This document shows, piece after piece, positions 26,659 to 36,283 of a stretch of DNA of 64,000 nucleotides. The notes under the pieces were generated by a model. It saw nothing but the letters and a program-made list of their open reading frames with translations, ran no database searches and had not been told where the DNA came from. The position numbers and the translations under genes were made by a program. This DNA comes from Neptunomonas japonica DSM 18939 (GTDB taxonomy: Bacteria > Pseudomonadota > Gammaproteobacteria > Pseudomonadales > Balneatricaceae): contig NZ_AUGR01000009.1 in the NCBI RefSeq assembly GCF_000422765.1, forward strand, positions 124,001 to 188,000. Direction: 5' to 3'. How positions within the stretch are numbered: position 1 is the first letter of the stretch; each line of letters opens with the position of its first letter.

Positions 26659-26713
26659 GAAAGCCTCTTTATATATTCTATTAACGTTACTGTGATTTAG
26701 GATATATCATTAT

Positions 26714-26735
26714 ATAAATGATAATCATACTCATT
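26714..26735. promoter_or_regulatory. Candidate Fur box upstream of the TPR-like gene
   Basis: The 19 bp from 26714 contain the intact core TGATAATCAT and agree with the Fur consensus GATAATGATAATCATTATC at 14 of 19 positions. The site lies in the promoter position of the minus-strand gene starting at 26658. The other neighbour, gdhB, ends in this gap and is not a target. Confidence 0.6.
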
Positions 26736-26803
26736 AGCGTTAATATTACAAGAGTATTATTAGCTTTAGTTGTTAAGAGGTTTGCAGAAGAATGAGGGGG
26801 TTT

Positions 26804-26842
26804 TAAAATGAAGAAACGACAGCAGTCTTGCACTGCTGTCGT
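26804..26842 (-). terminator. Rho-independent terminator after NAD-glutamate dehydrogenase
   Basis: Arms ACGACAGCAGT (26816-26826) and ACTGCTGTCGT (26832-26842) form an 11-bp perfect stem with a 5-nt loop. On the minus strand the stem is followed by TTTCTTCATTTT. It lies 18 bp after the gdhB stop and probably ends the TAXI-TRAP-usp-gdhB transcript. Confidence 0.88.
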
Positions 26843-26859
26843 TGTGCCTTGAGTGTTGT

Positions 26860-29800
26860 TTAGCGTGCTTGAGCTAGTTCTTGTAGCTCACGAATAGCAA
26901 CAGCGAAGATTGCAGAGTTGGGTTGTGATGAGCTGCGGATTTCGCCCAGCAAATGCTGCCAGCGCTGCATTAACTGATGGCGGTTCTGCAACCACTGTTT
27001 GACCAGTGCATCGCCCTCTTCTTCATCTGTACCGCTTTTTAATACGTTAACGGTAATTGCTTGCTGATGGTTTGTTAAGTCTTCACGGAAGCCGTCACGG
27101 GACATAGATTCCCAATGGCTATTTGTGTCGATCTCTTTAATCTGATGATCAAACCAATGCAGTTCTAAGTTATCACCCAAAGCAAAGTGGATTTGAGCGA
27201 CACGCTCCAGCGACTGCCCTGTTTGCTCAGTCGCTTGAATGATACTAAGCAATGAGTAGAGATTATCAGCTCCAGCAACCACCGCTGCTAAAGAAGATGG
27301 AACACCGGCAGTAACAAGGTCGTCATGTTTTTGCTGCCAGCGTGCACGTGGCTCTCCTTTTAATAAGTCAGACAGCTGCTTACTAATCTGTAAACTACCA
27401 GGACGGAATTGAGATACGGCTGCGCTAACATCAATTTTTGGTCGCTGATGGCGCAAGAACCAATAAGTCGCACGACGAATCAAGCGTATTAGGTCACCCA
27501 TCATTTGCTGCTGTAACGCCGAAGACACTTGATTATCGAGTGCTTCAATCTCTTCCCATAGCTGATCAATACCAAATACATCGCGAGCGATAACAAAGGC
27601 TGCTGCGACATCGGCTAAGCTCGCACCACTGATCTGGCAAAGACGTTCAGTAAAGGTAATACCCATACTGTTGACCATATTGTTTGCTACTTGTGTGGCG
27701 ATAATTTCACCACGTAGGCGATGATCTTCAATTTCTTGGCCAAAGTCGTTCACTAAGCGTTGTGGGAACGCCGTTAAGATTGCACGGCTTAAGTACTCAT
27801 CTTGGGTAATAGAAGAAACATTGAGTTTCTCTTTTAGCTCACCCTTAGTGTATGAAATCAGTACTGAAAGTTCAGGGCGTGTTAAACCTTCCCCAGATGC
27901 TTTACGTGCCTGTAACACTTCATCTGATGGGATAAACTCAAGATCACGATCTAGTTTACCTTCTGACTCTAAGCGATTGATAAGTAATATGTATTCATCC
28001 ATAGAGCGACGTGCATGAGTATGCGCAACACTAATGGCTTGTGCTTGTTTATAGTTGTTCTTTAATACCAGAATACCAACTTCGTCAGTCATTTCTCGTA
28101 GTAACGCGTTACGCTGCTTAACAGTCATATCACCATTAACAACGACTTCATTGAGTAGAATTTTGATATTCACTTCATGGTCAGAACAGTCTACACCACC
28201 GGCATTGTCGATAAAGTCAGTATTTGATTTACCTCCATGCAAGCAGAACTCGATACGCCCTAGCTGTGTAAACCCAAGGTTTCCACCTTCGCCCAATACT
28301 TTGCAACGTAGTTGGTTGCCATTAATACGTAAGCTGTCATTGGCTTTGTCGCCCACTTCAGCATGCGTTTCATGGGTTGCTTTAACATACGTGCCTATAC
28401 CACCGTTCCAAATCAGATCAACAGGCGCTTTTAGTAGCGCAGTTAACAAATCATTTGGTGATAGGCGGTCTTCGCTGATATCAAAGCGGGTTTTCATTTG
28501 TGGTGTGATATCAATCCATTTGGATGCACGCGAGAATAACCCGCCACCGTTTGAAATGAGATCGGCGTTATAGTCTTCCCAGCTTGAGCGAGGTAACGCA
28601 AAGAGCCGTTCTCTTTCAACAAAGCTGCTGGCTGCATCAGGTGTTGGGTCGATAAAGATATGTAGATGGTTGAATGCTGCGCAAAGTTGGATTGTCTCAG
28701 ATAACAGCATGCCATTACCAAAAACATCTCCCGCCATATCCCCTACCGCTACAACGCTAAACTCTTCGGTTTGAGTATCTAGGCCGAGTTCACGGAAATG
28801 TAATTTGACGGATTCCCATGCACCACGTGCGGTAATGCCCATGCCTTTGTGGTCGTAACCTTGTGATCCACCTGAAGCAAAGGCATCTCCTAGCCAAAAG
28901 CCACGTTCTTCTGCGATCTCATTGGCAATATCAGAGAAGGTTGCTGTGCCTTTATCGGCAGCGACTACAAAGTATGGGTCATCTTCATCGTGACGAACCA
29001 CATCAATAGGAGGCACAACTGCGCCGCCTACTAGATTGTCAGTAATATCTAGCAAAGCACTGATAAAGATCTGGTAGCTAGCAATGCCTTCTGCCATCCA
29101 TGCTTCGCGGTCACCATTGGTAGGCAGTTTCTTAGCAACAAACCCGCCCTTAGCACCCACGGGTACAATGACGGAATTTTTAACTTGCTGTGCTTTGACT
29201 AGCCCAAGTACTTCGGTACGGTAATCTTCTAAACGATCCGACCAACGTAAACCTCCACGGGCAACTTTTCCACCACGCAAGTGCACACCTTCTACCCTAG
29301 CGGAGTAGACAAAAACTTCGAACATTGGGCGTGGTAGTGGCATGTCATTAATGGCATGTGGATTCAGCTTAAAAGCAAAGTAGTCTTTAAACTCACCATT
29401 TTCGTCTTGCTTAAAGTAGCTGGTGCGAAGCGTTGCTTTTATTAATTCAAGGAAGCGGCGTAGGATCTGGTCTTCGTTGATATTGGCTACTTTATCGAGT
29501 GCATCGATAATGCTGCTTTCAATACGATCAGCCAAAGCACTTACTTTAGCGCTGCCTTGGCGGCCAGGTTCTAATCTTGCTCTAAATAGAGCAACGAGAA
29601 GTTTAGTAACCTGTATATGGCGTGCCAGTGTGCCCGCAATATAAGGCTGTGAAAAACCAAAGCGTATCTGTTTACTGTATTTCGCATAAGCACGCAGCAT
29701 AGATACTTCACGCCAGCTAAGGTTTGCACCAATGACGAGATGGTTAAATTCGTCATTTTCTGCATTGCCACTCCAGATGTTAGCAAATGCATTGTGAAAA

Positions 29801-31668
29801 ACATCTTTCACTTCATCCAGTACGACTGTTTCTGAACCTTGATAAATGAGAGTGAAATCATGAATCCAAAAGACGTCTCCATCACTTCTTTGTACTGCGT
29901 AGGGGTGCTCACCTACAACTTGCATGCCTAGGTTTTCTAGTACAGGAATGACATCGGAGAGTATTAAAGGCTGTCCTGCATTAAACAGTTTAAAGCGCAG
30001 AATATCTTGGCTTTGCTCTAGCACACGGTAAAAGCTCATCGTTACAGGCGTGCTATCGTTAAGTTCTTCGATACGCTGGATATCAAACACAGCACTAGTC
30101 ACTTTGAAGTGCTCGCGATAAGCGCTGTTAAAAGCGTTACGGTAACTATTTTGTAAATAGTTGCCCTGCTCTTCCCCGCATGAGTCCATCAGTGCTGTAT
30201 GCAGCTCGTCTCCCCAATCACGAGAAACATTAATGATCTCAGCTTCAAGTTCAGCTAGGTTAACTTCAACGGGCTTGTCTGGGTCTAGGCGCAGTACAAA
30301 TTGCACTCTTGCAAGGATTGATTCGCTAAAAGTTGTGGTGAATTCAGCATCGCTTGAGGCGCAGGCTTTAGAAAGAATTTCCTGTACCTGCACTCGAAGT
30401 GCGGTATTAAAAATATCACGTGGTACGTAGTATAAAAATGTAGCAAACTGGTTACAACGATCTTGACGATGCAGTAAGCGAATACGACGTCGATCATGCA
30501 AACTAAAGACACCCATCGATAGTGCAAGAAGCTCTTCTTCACTTGAAAGCATCAGCTCATCACGCGGAAGGTCGTTCATGATCTGCATTAACTCTTTACC
30601 ATTATGGCTACGACGATCAAAACCAGAACGCTTAAGTACGTTTTCCGCTTTGCGCTGCATAACAGGAATAATAGCGATCGATTCTGAGTAAACAGGTGAT
30701 GTATATAGGCCAAAGAAACGACATTTTCCGGTTACGTTACCTTGCTCATCAAAACGCTTAATAATAACGCGATCCATGTATGCTGGGCGGTGTACACGCG
30801 AATAATGCGCATCTTTTGCAAACATGATGATGCTTGGTTCTAGTAAGAAAGCTTGTTCAGCTGCTCGTAGCTCATCAAAGGCTCGCTCATTGGAATCAAC
30901 TGATTGCTTGATTTTTAGTATGCCCAACTCACTGTCTGGAATACAGCCTACTGTACCATTCTCAATGCTGATTTCGTCGTAGCCCAAAAAGGTGAAACGA
31001 TCATTAAGCATCCATTTTAGAAATGCTTGTGCATCTTCTGCTTGATCTCCCTTCTGCGAAGATAACTCATCTAGCAAGGCATTCGCACACGTTTGCATTT
31101 GAGGGAAATCATCTACAACGACATTAACTTGATCAAGCACCTGTTGTAACGAAGCGAGGATTGCTTTGAGTTCTGATGCATCGCTGGTACGGTCTACTTC
31201 AAGATAAATTAATGCTTCGGCACGGGCCGCTTTATCGGTAGCACTGCTTAATTTTACTAATTTATCGCCGTCACGCTGAGTAAAAATAACTTCGTTATGG
31301 ATGGTATGAATAACTAAGCCGCGGCGATTAAGTTCCATGCGAACTGAATCGACAAGGAACGGCATGTCTGACTGCAGAATCTCAATAACAGTGTGCTGAG
31401 CACGCCAACCATGTTGTTCTAAATCAGGGTTGTGTACTTGTACTTTAGGTTGCTCAGCATTAAAACTTTGTAAAAACTGCCAGCAAGATAATGTTGAACC
31501 ATACAAGTTATCTAGCGAACGTTCACTCAGTTCTTCTTTTGTCGTCGCTTGATAATACTGTTGTGCAAAATCCCTAACAGCATCAATGCTATCGGTGGGG
31601 AGTTTTGAGTTCAGAAGGTCGATCAGTGGAGCCAGCAAAGGATTATTGTTGGATGCTAGTTCAGACAT
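26860..31668 (-). CDS. gdhB: NAD-specific glutamate dehydrogenase, large (180-kDa) type
   Basis: Converts glutamate to 2-oxoglutarate and ammonia with NAD+ (EC 1.4.1.2), mainly catabolic. At 1602 residues it is the length of the large bacterial class known from Streptomyces and Pseudomonas. The long N-terminal half carries ACT-like regulatory regions. The catalytic core (about 800-1200) shows GGLRWSDRLEDYRTEVLGLVKAQQVKN, VPVGAKGGFV, the NAD-binding stretch VAVGDMAGDVFGNGML and KVLGEGGNLGFTQLGR. The C-terminal helical domain reads to AIRELQELAQAR. It lies 81 bp after the universal stress gene on the same strand, so it is probably last in the TAXI-TRAP operon, coupling uptake to glutamate oxidation (inference). 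Confidence 0.97.
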   Translation of the reverse strand: MSELASNNNPLLAPLIDLLNSKLPTDSIDAVRDFAQQYYQATTKEELSERSLDNLYGSTLSCWQFLQSFNAEQPKVQVHNPDLEQHGWRAQHTVIEILQSDMPFLVDSVRMELNRRGLVIHTIHNEVIFTQRDGDKLVKLSSATDKAARAEALIYLEVDRTSDASELKAILASLQQVLDQVNVVVDDFPQMQTCANALLDELSSQKGDQAEDAQAFLKWMLNDRFTFLGYDEISIENGTVGCIPDSELGILKIKQSVDSNERAFDELRAAEQAFLLEPSIIMFAKDAHYSRVHRPAYMDRVIIKRFDEQGNVTGKCRFFGLYTSPVYSESIAIIPVMQRKAENVLKRSGFDRRSHNGKELMQIMNDLPRDELMLSSEEELLALSMGVFSLHDRRRIRLLHRQDRCNQFATFLYYVPRDIFNTALRVQVQEILSKACASSDAEFTTTFSESILARVQFVLRLDPDKPVEVNLAELEAEIINVSRDWGDELHTALMDSCGEEQGNYLQNSYRNAFNSAYREHFKVTSAVFDIQRIEELNDSTPVTMSFYRVLEQSQDILRFKLFNAGQPLILSDVIPVLENLGMQVVGEHPYAVQRSDGDVFWIHDFTLIYQGSETVVLDEVKDVFHNAFANIWSGNAENDEFNHLVIGANLSWREVSMLRAYAKYSKQIRFGFSQPYIAGTLARHIQVTKLLVALFRARLEPGRQGSAKVSALADRIESSIIDALDKVANINEDQILRRFLELIKATLRTSYFKQDENGEFKDYFAFKLNPHAINDMPLPRPMFEVFVYSARVEGVHLRGGKVARGGLRWSDRLEDYRTEVLGLVKAQQVKNSVIVPVGAKGGFVAKKLPTNGDREAWMAEGIASYQIFISALLDITDNLVGGAVVPPIDVVRHDEDDPYFVVAADKGTATFSDIANEIAEERGFWLGDAFASGGSQGYDHKGMGITARGAWESVKLHFRELGLDTQTEEFSVVAVGDMAGDVFGNGMLLSETIQLCAAFNHLHIFIDPTPDAASSFVERERLFALPRSSWEDYNADLISNGGGLFSRASKWIDITPQMKTRFDISEDRLSPNDLLTALLKAPVDLIWNGGIGTYVKATHETHAEVGDKANDSLRINGNQLRCKVLGEGGNLGFTQLGRIEFCLHGGKSNTDFIDNAGGVDCSDHEVNIKILLNEVVVNGDMTVKQRNALLREMTDEVGILVLKNNYKQAQAISVAHTHARRSMDEYILLINRLESEGKLDRDLEFIPSDEVLQARKASGEGLTRPELSVLISYTKGELKEKLNVSSITQDEYLSRAILTAFPQRLVNDFGQEIEDHRLRGEIIATQVANNMVNSMGITFTERLCQISGASLADVAAAFVIARDVFGIDQLWEEIEALDNQVSSALQQQMMGDLIRLIRRATYWFLRHQRPKIDVSAAVSQFRPGSLQISKQLSDLLKGEPRARWQQKHDDLVTAGVPSSLAAVVAGADNLYSLLSIIQATEQTGQSLERVAQIHFALGDNLELHWFDHQIKEIDTNSHWESMSRDGFREDLTNHQQAITVNVLKSGTDEEEGDALVKQWLQNRHQLMQRWQHLLGEIRSSSQPNSAIFAVAIRELQELAQAR

Positions 31669-31749
31669 GTTTGTTTATTTTTTAACCCAGTTAGGATGAT
31701 TGATTTAGCTCTGCGACAACTCGTTTTGTAGTTGCCGCAAAGCTCATGA

Positions 31750-32181
31750 TTAGTCTTTTAATAAAAATACAGAACATTTAGCGCGCTCAGCTACACGTGC
31801 AGATACTGAACCCAATAAAAATTCATCAATTTTAGAACGATGGTGAGCGGGCATGATAACCAAATTAATCTCTTTTGAAGAGATATAATTGACAATAACT
31901 TCTGCCGGCGAACCTTCATATACACGTAGTGTAGGCTGTATTTCAGAAGGCACCACTTTCTGTGCATATTCTTGTAGTTTACGCGCTACTTCTTTTACTG
32001 CTTTCTTGTGGTCTTTCTCACTAAAATAAGACGCTACAAACGCATTGGTGAAACCAGGAACAACGGTGATCATGTGTAATTCTGATCCCTCTTTTTGTGC
32101 TTCGCGTAAAGCCAATTTTAGTGCTTGATCAGCAAAAGCTGGTTCATTTAAATCGATGGGGACGAGTACTTTTTTAAACAT
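31750..32181 (-). CDS. Universal stress protein (UspA family), TRAP-associated
   Basis: A 143-residue Usp domain with VLVPIDLNEPAFADQALKLAL at the start and the C-terminal ATP-binding signature VIMPAHHRSKIDEFLLGSVSARVAERAKCSVFLL (GxxxSxR type). AGAGG lies 8 nt before the ATG. It follows the fused TRAP permease by 65 bp on the same strand. TeaD, a Usp encoded with the ectoine TRAP transporter TeaABC in Halomonas, regulates that transporter, so a similar ATP-sensing role on this TRAP system is plausible (inference). Confidence 0.94.
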   Translation of the reverse strand: MFKKVLVPIDLNEPAFADQALKLALREAQKEGSELHMITVVPGFTNAFVASYFSEKDHKKAVKEVARKLQEYAQKVVPSEIQPTLRVYEGSPAEVIVNYISSKEINLVIMPAHHRSKIDEFLLGSVSARVAERAKCSVFLLKD

Positions 32182-32246
32182 CGCTCATACCTCTTACAAA
32201 ACAGTGGCCCTCGCTGTAACAGCGAGAGTACTTCTGTGTTTACAGT

Positions 32247-34871
32247 TTAGTTAGCATGTACCGGACTAGGGCTCGCAGCAGAAGGTTTTTTACGGCGACG
32301 CTGTAATAAAACAATCACTGCAAATAAAGCGAGTGCGGGTATATAGATCCACTGTTTAGCTGGTTGTGCCTGTGGTATTTCTACTCCAGTAATCACCTGA
32401 TCAAAAACCAATCCGGCTTTTTCTGCAGGGCTGTCGTAGCCTACATAATCAATCACAGTTTTACCTTTACTGCTTATTAAGGCTAAACCTGCTGAATCTA
32501 AGCGTGATGTACCATCATCGCCGTCACCAAGTGATACACGAGCCATAAAGGATCGTTGATTACCTACATCATCTTCACCATCTACCCAGAGGCGTAATGG
32601 TGTACCTGACTCAATTGAACCGGCGGCTTGTACCAACTCGGTCGGTGCAATTTGTTGATGAGGCGGCACTATTTGATCCATCCAAAAACCCGGACGAAAC
32701 AAAGAGAAAGCGACCAAGATCAACAGAGCTGATTCATACCAGCGGTTGCGCACGATAAAGAAGCCTTGCGTCGCAGCGGTAAAGATCAGTATCGCAATGG
32801 TAGCAACAATGAAGGTTTGTATGCCTTGTAACCAAGTGACATCGATCAACAATAGATCTGTGTTGAAAATGAATAAGAACGGCAGAACGGCAGTACGTAA
32901 GCTGTAGTTAAACGCAACAAAGCCAGTACGGATAGGATCTCCACCTGATACGGCGGCCGCAGCAAATGATGCTAATCCAACGGGTGGTGTCACATCGGCC
33001 ATAATACCGAAGTAAAACACAAACAGGTGAACAGCGATTAATGGAACGATTAAACCAGAGTCTTGCCCTAATGAGACAACCACAGGCGCTAACAATGATG
33101 ACACTACAATATAGTTAGCGGTGGTTGGTAAGCCCATACCCAGTATTAAACTCAGCACAGCTGTAAGCATGAGCATGAGTAACAAGTTACCCATCGAGAG
33201 AATCTCAACCAGATCAGCCAGTACAGAACCAACACCTGTTTGCGATACTGCACCCACAATAATACCGGCGGTTGCTGTCGCAATACCGATCCCTATCATG
33301 TTGCGCGCACCGACAATAAGGCCATCGACTAGCTCGTTAGCGCCTTTGCGCAACTGAGTAGCTACATTGTCTTGCTGGCGGAAAAAAGCCATGAGTGGAC
33401 GCTGTGTCACTAAGATCACCACCATCAATACTGTTGCCCAAAATGCAGACAGGCCAGGTGATAAACGCTCGATCATCAAACACCACACGAGTACAACCAC
33501 AGGCAGTAAGAAATGCAGCCCAGACTTTACCGTAGGACCAACTTCAGGAAGCTGAATCATCGGTGACTGAGGGTCATCCAGTTTAAGGTCAGGCACTGAA
33601 GAGGCAAAGCGTACGAGGTAGAGATAAACGATAGTCAGTAATACTGCAATGACCCACCCAGCGGATGCACCAAAGGTTGGTTTAATCCAGCCAATACCGT
33701 AATACACAACTGCTGCAATCACCGCTGTTACCATAAATCCGGTAAGCAATCCGATGATACGAAGGTGCCAAGGTTTAATAGCCCCACGACGTGGTAAACC
33801 CTGCATATCAAGCTTAAGTGCTTCTAAATGCACAATATAAACAAGCGCAATATAAGAGATCAGCGCAGGCAAAAATGCATGCGTAATAACTTCAACATAA
33901 GAGATGCCAACATACTCCACCATCAAGAACGCAGCTGCGCCCATGACCGGTGGCATAATTTGCCCATTAACAGAAGAAGCGACTTCTACGGCACCGGCTT
34001 TTTCAGATGAAAAGCCAACACGTTTCATCATCGGAATGGTGAACGTGCCGGTAGTGACTACGTTAGCAATGGAGGATCCTGAGATAAGACCCGTAAGGCC
34101 TGATGCAACCACGGCTGCTTTTGCAGGGCCGCCACGCATATGCCCTAGCAGGGAGAACGCAACCTGGATGAAGTAGTTACCTGCACCGGCTTTATCTAGC
34201 AATGCGCCAAATAAAACAAACAGGAATACAAAACCAGATGACACCCCAAGCGCAATACCAAAAACGCCTTCAGTTGTTAGCCACTGGTGATTAACAAGCT
34301 CTTTAAGTGTAACGCCTTTGTGGGCAATGATATCCGGCATATAAGGACCGGCCAGCGAATACGTTAAAAACACAATGGCCACAATCATCAACGGTGGACC
34401 AAGAGTTCTTCGTGCTGCTTCCAGTAAGAGTAATAGGCCGACAATAGAGACGACTAGATCTTGAGTGTTAGGAAGACCGGGACGGCTAACTAGCTGCTCA
34501 TAAAATAGGAAGATATAAGAGGCACAAAAAGCAGCGATAACGCTGAGTACCATGTCATTAATGGGTACACGGTGATGTGGCGAATTAGCTAAGGCTGGAT
34601 AAGCCGTAAATGCAAGAAACATCGCAAAGCCCAAATGGATGGCGCGGACTTCGGTGTCGTTAAATATGCCAAAACTGCCAATGATAGGCCAGTCATAAAA
34701 AGGTAGTGGAGATGCTATCCATAGCTGAAAAAGTGACCAAAACAATGCGGTACCTAAAAGTAGCTTACCTTGCCAGCCGTGCGGAATACGTGCGCCGGTA
34801 TCACTGGCGGCGACCATTTCCTGCAGTTCTTTTTCATCGAGTTCAGTTTGCTTACTGTTCGAGCTCGTCAT
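32247..34871 (-). CDS. TRAP transporter fused permease (DctQM type, TAXI system) with DUF3394 tail
   Basis: The 874-residue membrane permease of a TAXI-TRAP secondary transporter. The small DctQ-like part (about 30-190) precedes the DctM part (about 190-690), with the typical GGPAKAAVVASGLTGLISGSS, GQIMPPVMGAAAFLMVEY and GMGLPTTANYIV. It uses an ion gradient with the binding protein encoded upstream. The last 170 residues form the DUF3394 region with a PDZ-like piece (GYDSPAEKAGLVFDQVITGVEI), then one more TM and a basic tail RRRKKP. GGGAG precedes the ATG. A strong terminator lies between it and the binding-protein gene. Confidence 0.95.
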   Translation of the reverse strand: MTSSNSKQTELDEKELQEMVAASDTGARIPHGWQGKLLLGTALFWSLFQLWIASPLPFYDWPIIGSFGIFNDTEVRAIHLGFAMFLAFTAYPALANSPHHRVPINDMVLSVIAAFCASYIFLFYEQLVSRPGLPNTQDLVVSIVGLLLLLEAARRTLGPPLMIVAIVFLTYSLAGPYMPDIIAHKGVTLKELVNHQWLTTEGVFGIALGVSSGFVFLFVLFGALLDKAGAGNYFIQVAFSLLGHMRGGPAKAAVVASGLTGLISGSSIANVVTTGTFTIPMMKRVGFSSEKAGAVEVASSVNGQIMPPVMGAAAFLMVEYVGISYVEVITHAFLPALISYIALVYIVHLEALKLDMQGLPRRGAIKPWHLRIIGLLTGFMVTAVIAAVVYYGIGWIKPTFGASAGWVIAVLLTIVYLYLVRFASSVPDLKLDDPQSPMIQLPEVGPTVKSGLHFLLPVVVLVWCLMIERLSPGLSAFWATVLMVVILVTQRPLMAFFRQQDNVATQLRKGANELVDGLIVGARNMIGIGIATATAGIIVGAVSQTGVGSVLADLVEILSMGNLLLMLMLTAVLSLILGMGLPTTANYIVVSSLLAPVVVSLGQDSGLIVPLIAVHLFVFYFGIMADVTPPVGLASFAAAAVSGGDPIRTGFVAFNYSLRTAVLPFLFIFNTDLLLIDVTWLQGIQTFIVATIAILIFTAATQGFFIVRNRWYESALLILVAFSLFRPGFWMDQIVPPHQQIAPTELVQAAGSIESGTPLRLWVDGEDDVGNQRSFMARVSLGDGDDGTSRLDSAGLALISSKGKTVIDYVGYDSPAEKAGLVFDQVITGVEIPQAQPAKQWIYIPALALFAVIVLLQRRRKKPSAASPSPVHAN

Positions 34872-34903
34872 ATTCAGCTCCCAAAATTGGAATCAGAAAT
34901 AAG

Positions 34904-34928
34904 AAAAAAGAGGTGCTAAGCACCTCTT
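34904..34928 (-). terminator. Intra-operon rho-independent terminator between TAXI binding protein and permease
   Basis: AAGAGGTGC (34908-34916), loop TAA, GCACCTCTT (34920-34928) form a perfect 9-bp stem, followed on the minus strand by a T-rich run (TTTTCTTATTTCT). It sits 18 bp after the binding-protein stop and 33 bp before the permease start. Partial termination here would give more binding protein than permease, as is common in such operons. Confidence 0.88.
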
Positions 34929-34946
34929 CATATGGCTAGTGGTAAA

Positions 34947-35930
34947 TTACATCCAGCCTTTTTCTTTGTAGTAACGAACTGCACCTTCATGCAAAGGAGC
35001 AGATAGACCGTTAGCGATCATATCTTTAGGGTTAAGGTTAGCAAAAGCTGGGTGTAGCTTTTTAAAGCGTGTAAAGTTATCAAATACAGACTTAACTACG
35101 AGATAAACAGTATCAGCATCAACCTTCGCAGATGTCACCATAGTGGCAGCATTACCGAAAGTTAGTACGTCAGCTTCAGAGCCTTTATACATGCCACCTT
35201 TAATAGTTGCAGGAGCATAGTAAGCGTTTTCTGAAATAAGCTTATCGATGATAGCGCCAGTGACAGGGATCACTTTAGCGTTACAAGACGTCGTTGCTTC
35301 TTTGATTGCGCCTGATGGGTGACCAACAGAATAAATCATGACATCAATTTTGTTATCACAAAGTGCCTGAGCCTGCTCTGATGCTTTTAGTTCTGCAGCC
35401 AGCTTGAACGACTCACGCGTCCAGCCTTTTTTATCCATCAGAACTTCCATTGTGCCACGCGTACCAGAACCTGGGTTTTGCAGGTTAACACGCTTGCCTA
35501 CTAGGTCATCGAAAGATTCAACGCCTGAATCAGCACGCGCTACAACAGTGAAAGGCTCGTTATGAACAGCGAATAGTGCACGTAGGTCTTTAAATTCGCC
35601 TTGCTCTTCAAATGACTTATGAGTTGTGCCTTTTAGTGCATAGTTCTGCCAGTCAGACTGCGCCATACCCATATCTTGCTGGCCCTGACGGATAGCATTG
35701 ATGTTGGCAACAGAGCCGCCAGTAGATGGCGCTGTACATTTAACGCCGTGCTCGTCAGTTCCACGGTTAACCAGACGACAGATAGACTGACCAACAACGT
35801 AATAAACCCCCGTCTGACCACCGGTACCGATAGTTACGTAGGTTTGTTCTGCAGCCACTGCACCAAAAGAAGCGGAGAGGCCTACAGCTGAGGACAGAAG
35901 CGTAGTAGCGAGTTTACTTTTAAGAGACAT
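34947..35930 (-). CDS. TAXI-family TRAP transporter solute-binding protein
   Basis: A 327-residue periplasmic receptor with a signal peptide (LLSSAVGLSASFGAVAA, about 10-27). TAXI hallmarks: YVTIGTGGQTGVYYVVGQSICRLVN, CTAPSTGGSVANINAIRQGQQDMGMAQSDW, VNLQNPGSGTRGTMEVL and QALCDNKIDVMIYSVGHPSGAIKEA. AAGGA precedes the ATG. It is first in the operon with the fused permease, usp and gdhB. Known TAXI receptors bind glutamate/glutamine or 2-oxoglutarate; the glutamate dehydrogenase downstream suggests the same here (inference). A paralogue with near-matching motifs occurs at 63553-64000. Confidence 0.96.
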   Translation of the reverse strand: MSLKSKLATTLLSSAVGLSASFGAVAAEQTYVTIGTGGQTGVYYVVGQSICRLVNRGTDEHGVKCTAPSTGGSVANINAIRQGQQDMGMAQSDWQNYALKGTTHKSFEEQGEFKDLRALFAVHNEPFTVVARADSGVESFDDLVGKRVNLQNPGSGTRGTMEVLMDKKGWTRESFKLAAELKASEQAQALCDNKIDVMIYSVGHPSGAIKEATTSCNAKVIPVTGAIIDKLISENAYYAPATIKGGMYKGSEADVLTFGNAATMVTSAKVDADTVYLVVKSVFDNFTRFKKLHPAFANLNPKDMIANGLSAPLHEGAVRYYKEKGWM

Positions 35931-36283
35931 GGTAATCCTTCTTATCGTTATATTCCCGTAAGGGAGTTGCGTGAAGTCATCTTAGTCGTACAAAATACGA
36001 ACTAAAAGCTGCATGGCAAATGCCTAACAGCATGACCCCTGCTTCCTGCGTTGAGGAAGTAAGTACAACATACGAGAAACAACGTGACTAGAAGACCCCC
36101 TTCCATGCCAATTAAACCTCCTAGCGTGCCATTTTCACTATTTAGTACATTGCTGGCCCGCAATTATGCTGTTTCAAACGTTTTACCCTATGTAAAAGCC
36201 TTGTTAGCTATCGCTGCTCGCAAAAGCGGTAGTATTCATGCTCATGAGTGCTCCTTTCTTTGGAAGAAAATACGCGTACCTGT
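35931..36283. other. Gene-free region upstream of the TAXI operon
   Basis: About 350 bp that should contain the promoter of the TAXI-TRAP-usp-gdhB operon near the TAXI start. A 67-codon plus-strand frame at 36084 has no Shine-Dalgarno sequence and no domain, so I reject it. No confident promoter elements, palindromes or small RNA were recognised. Confidence 0.5.
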
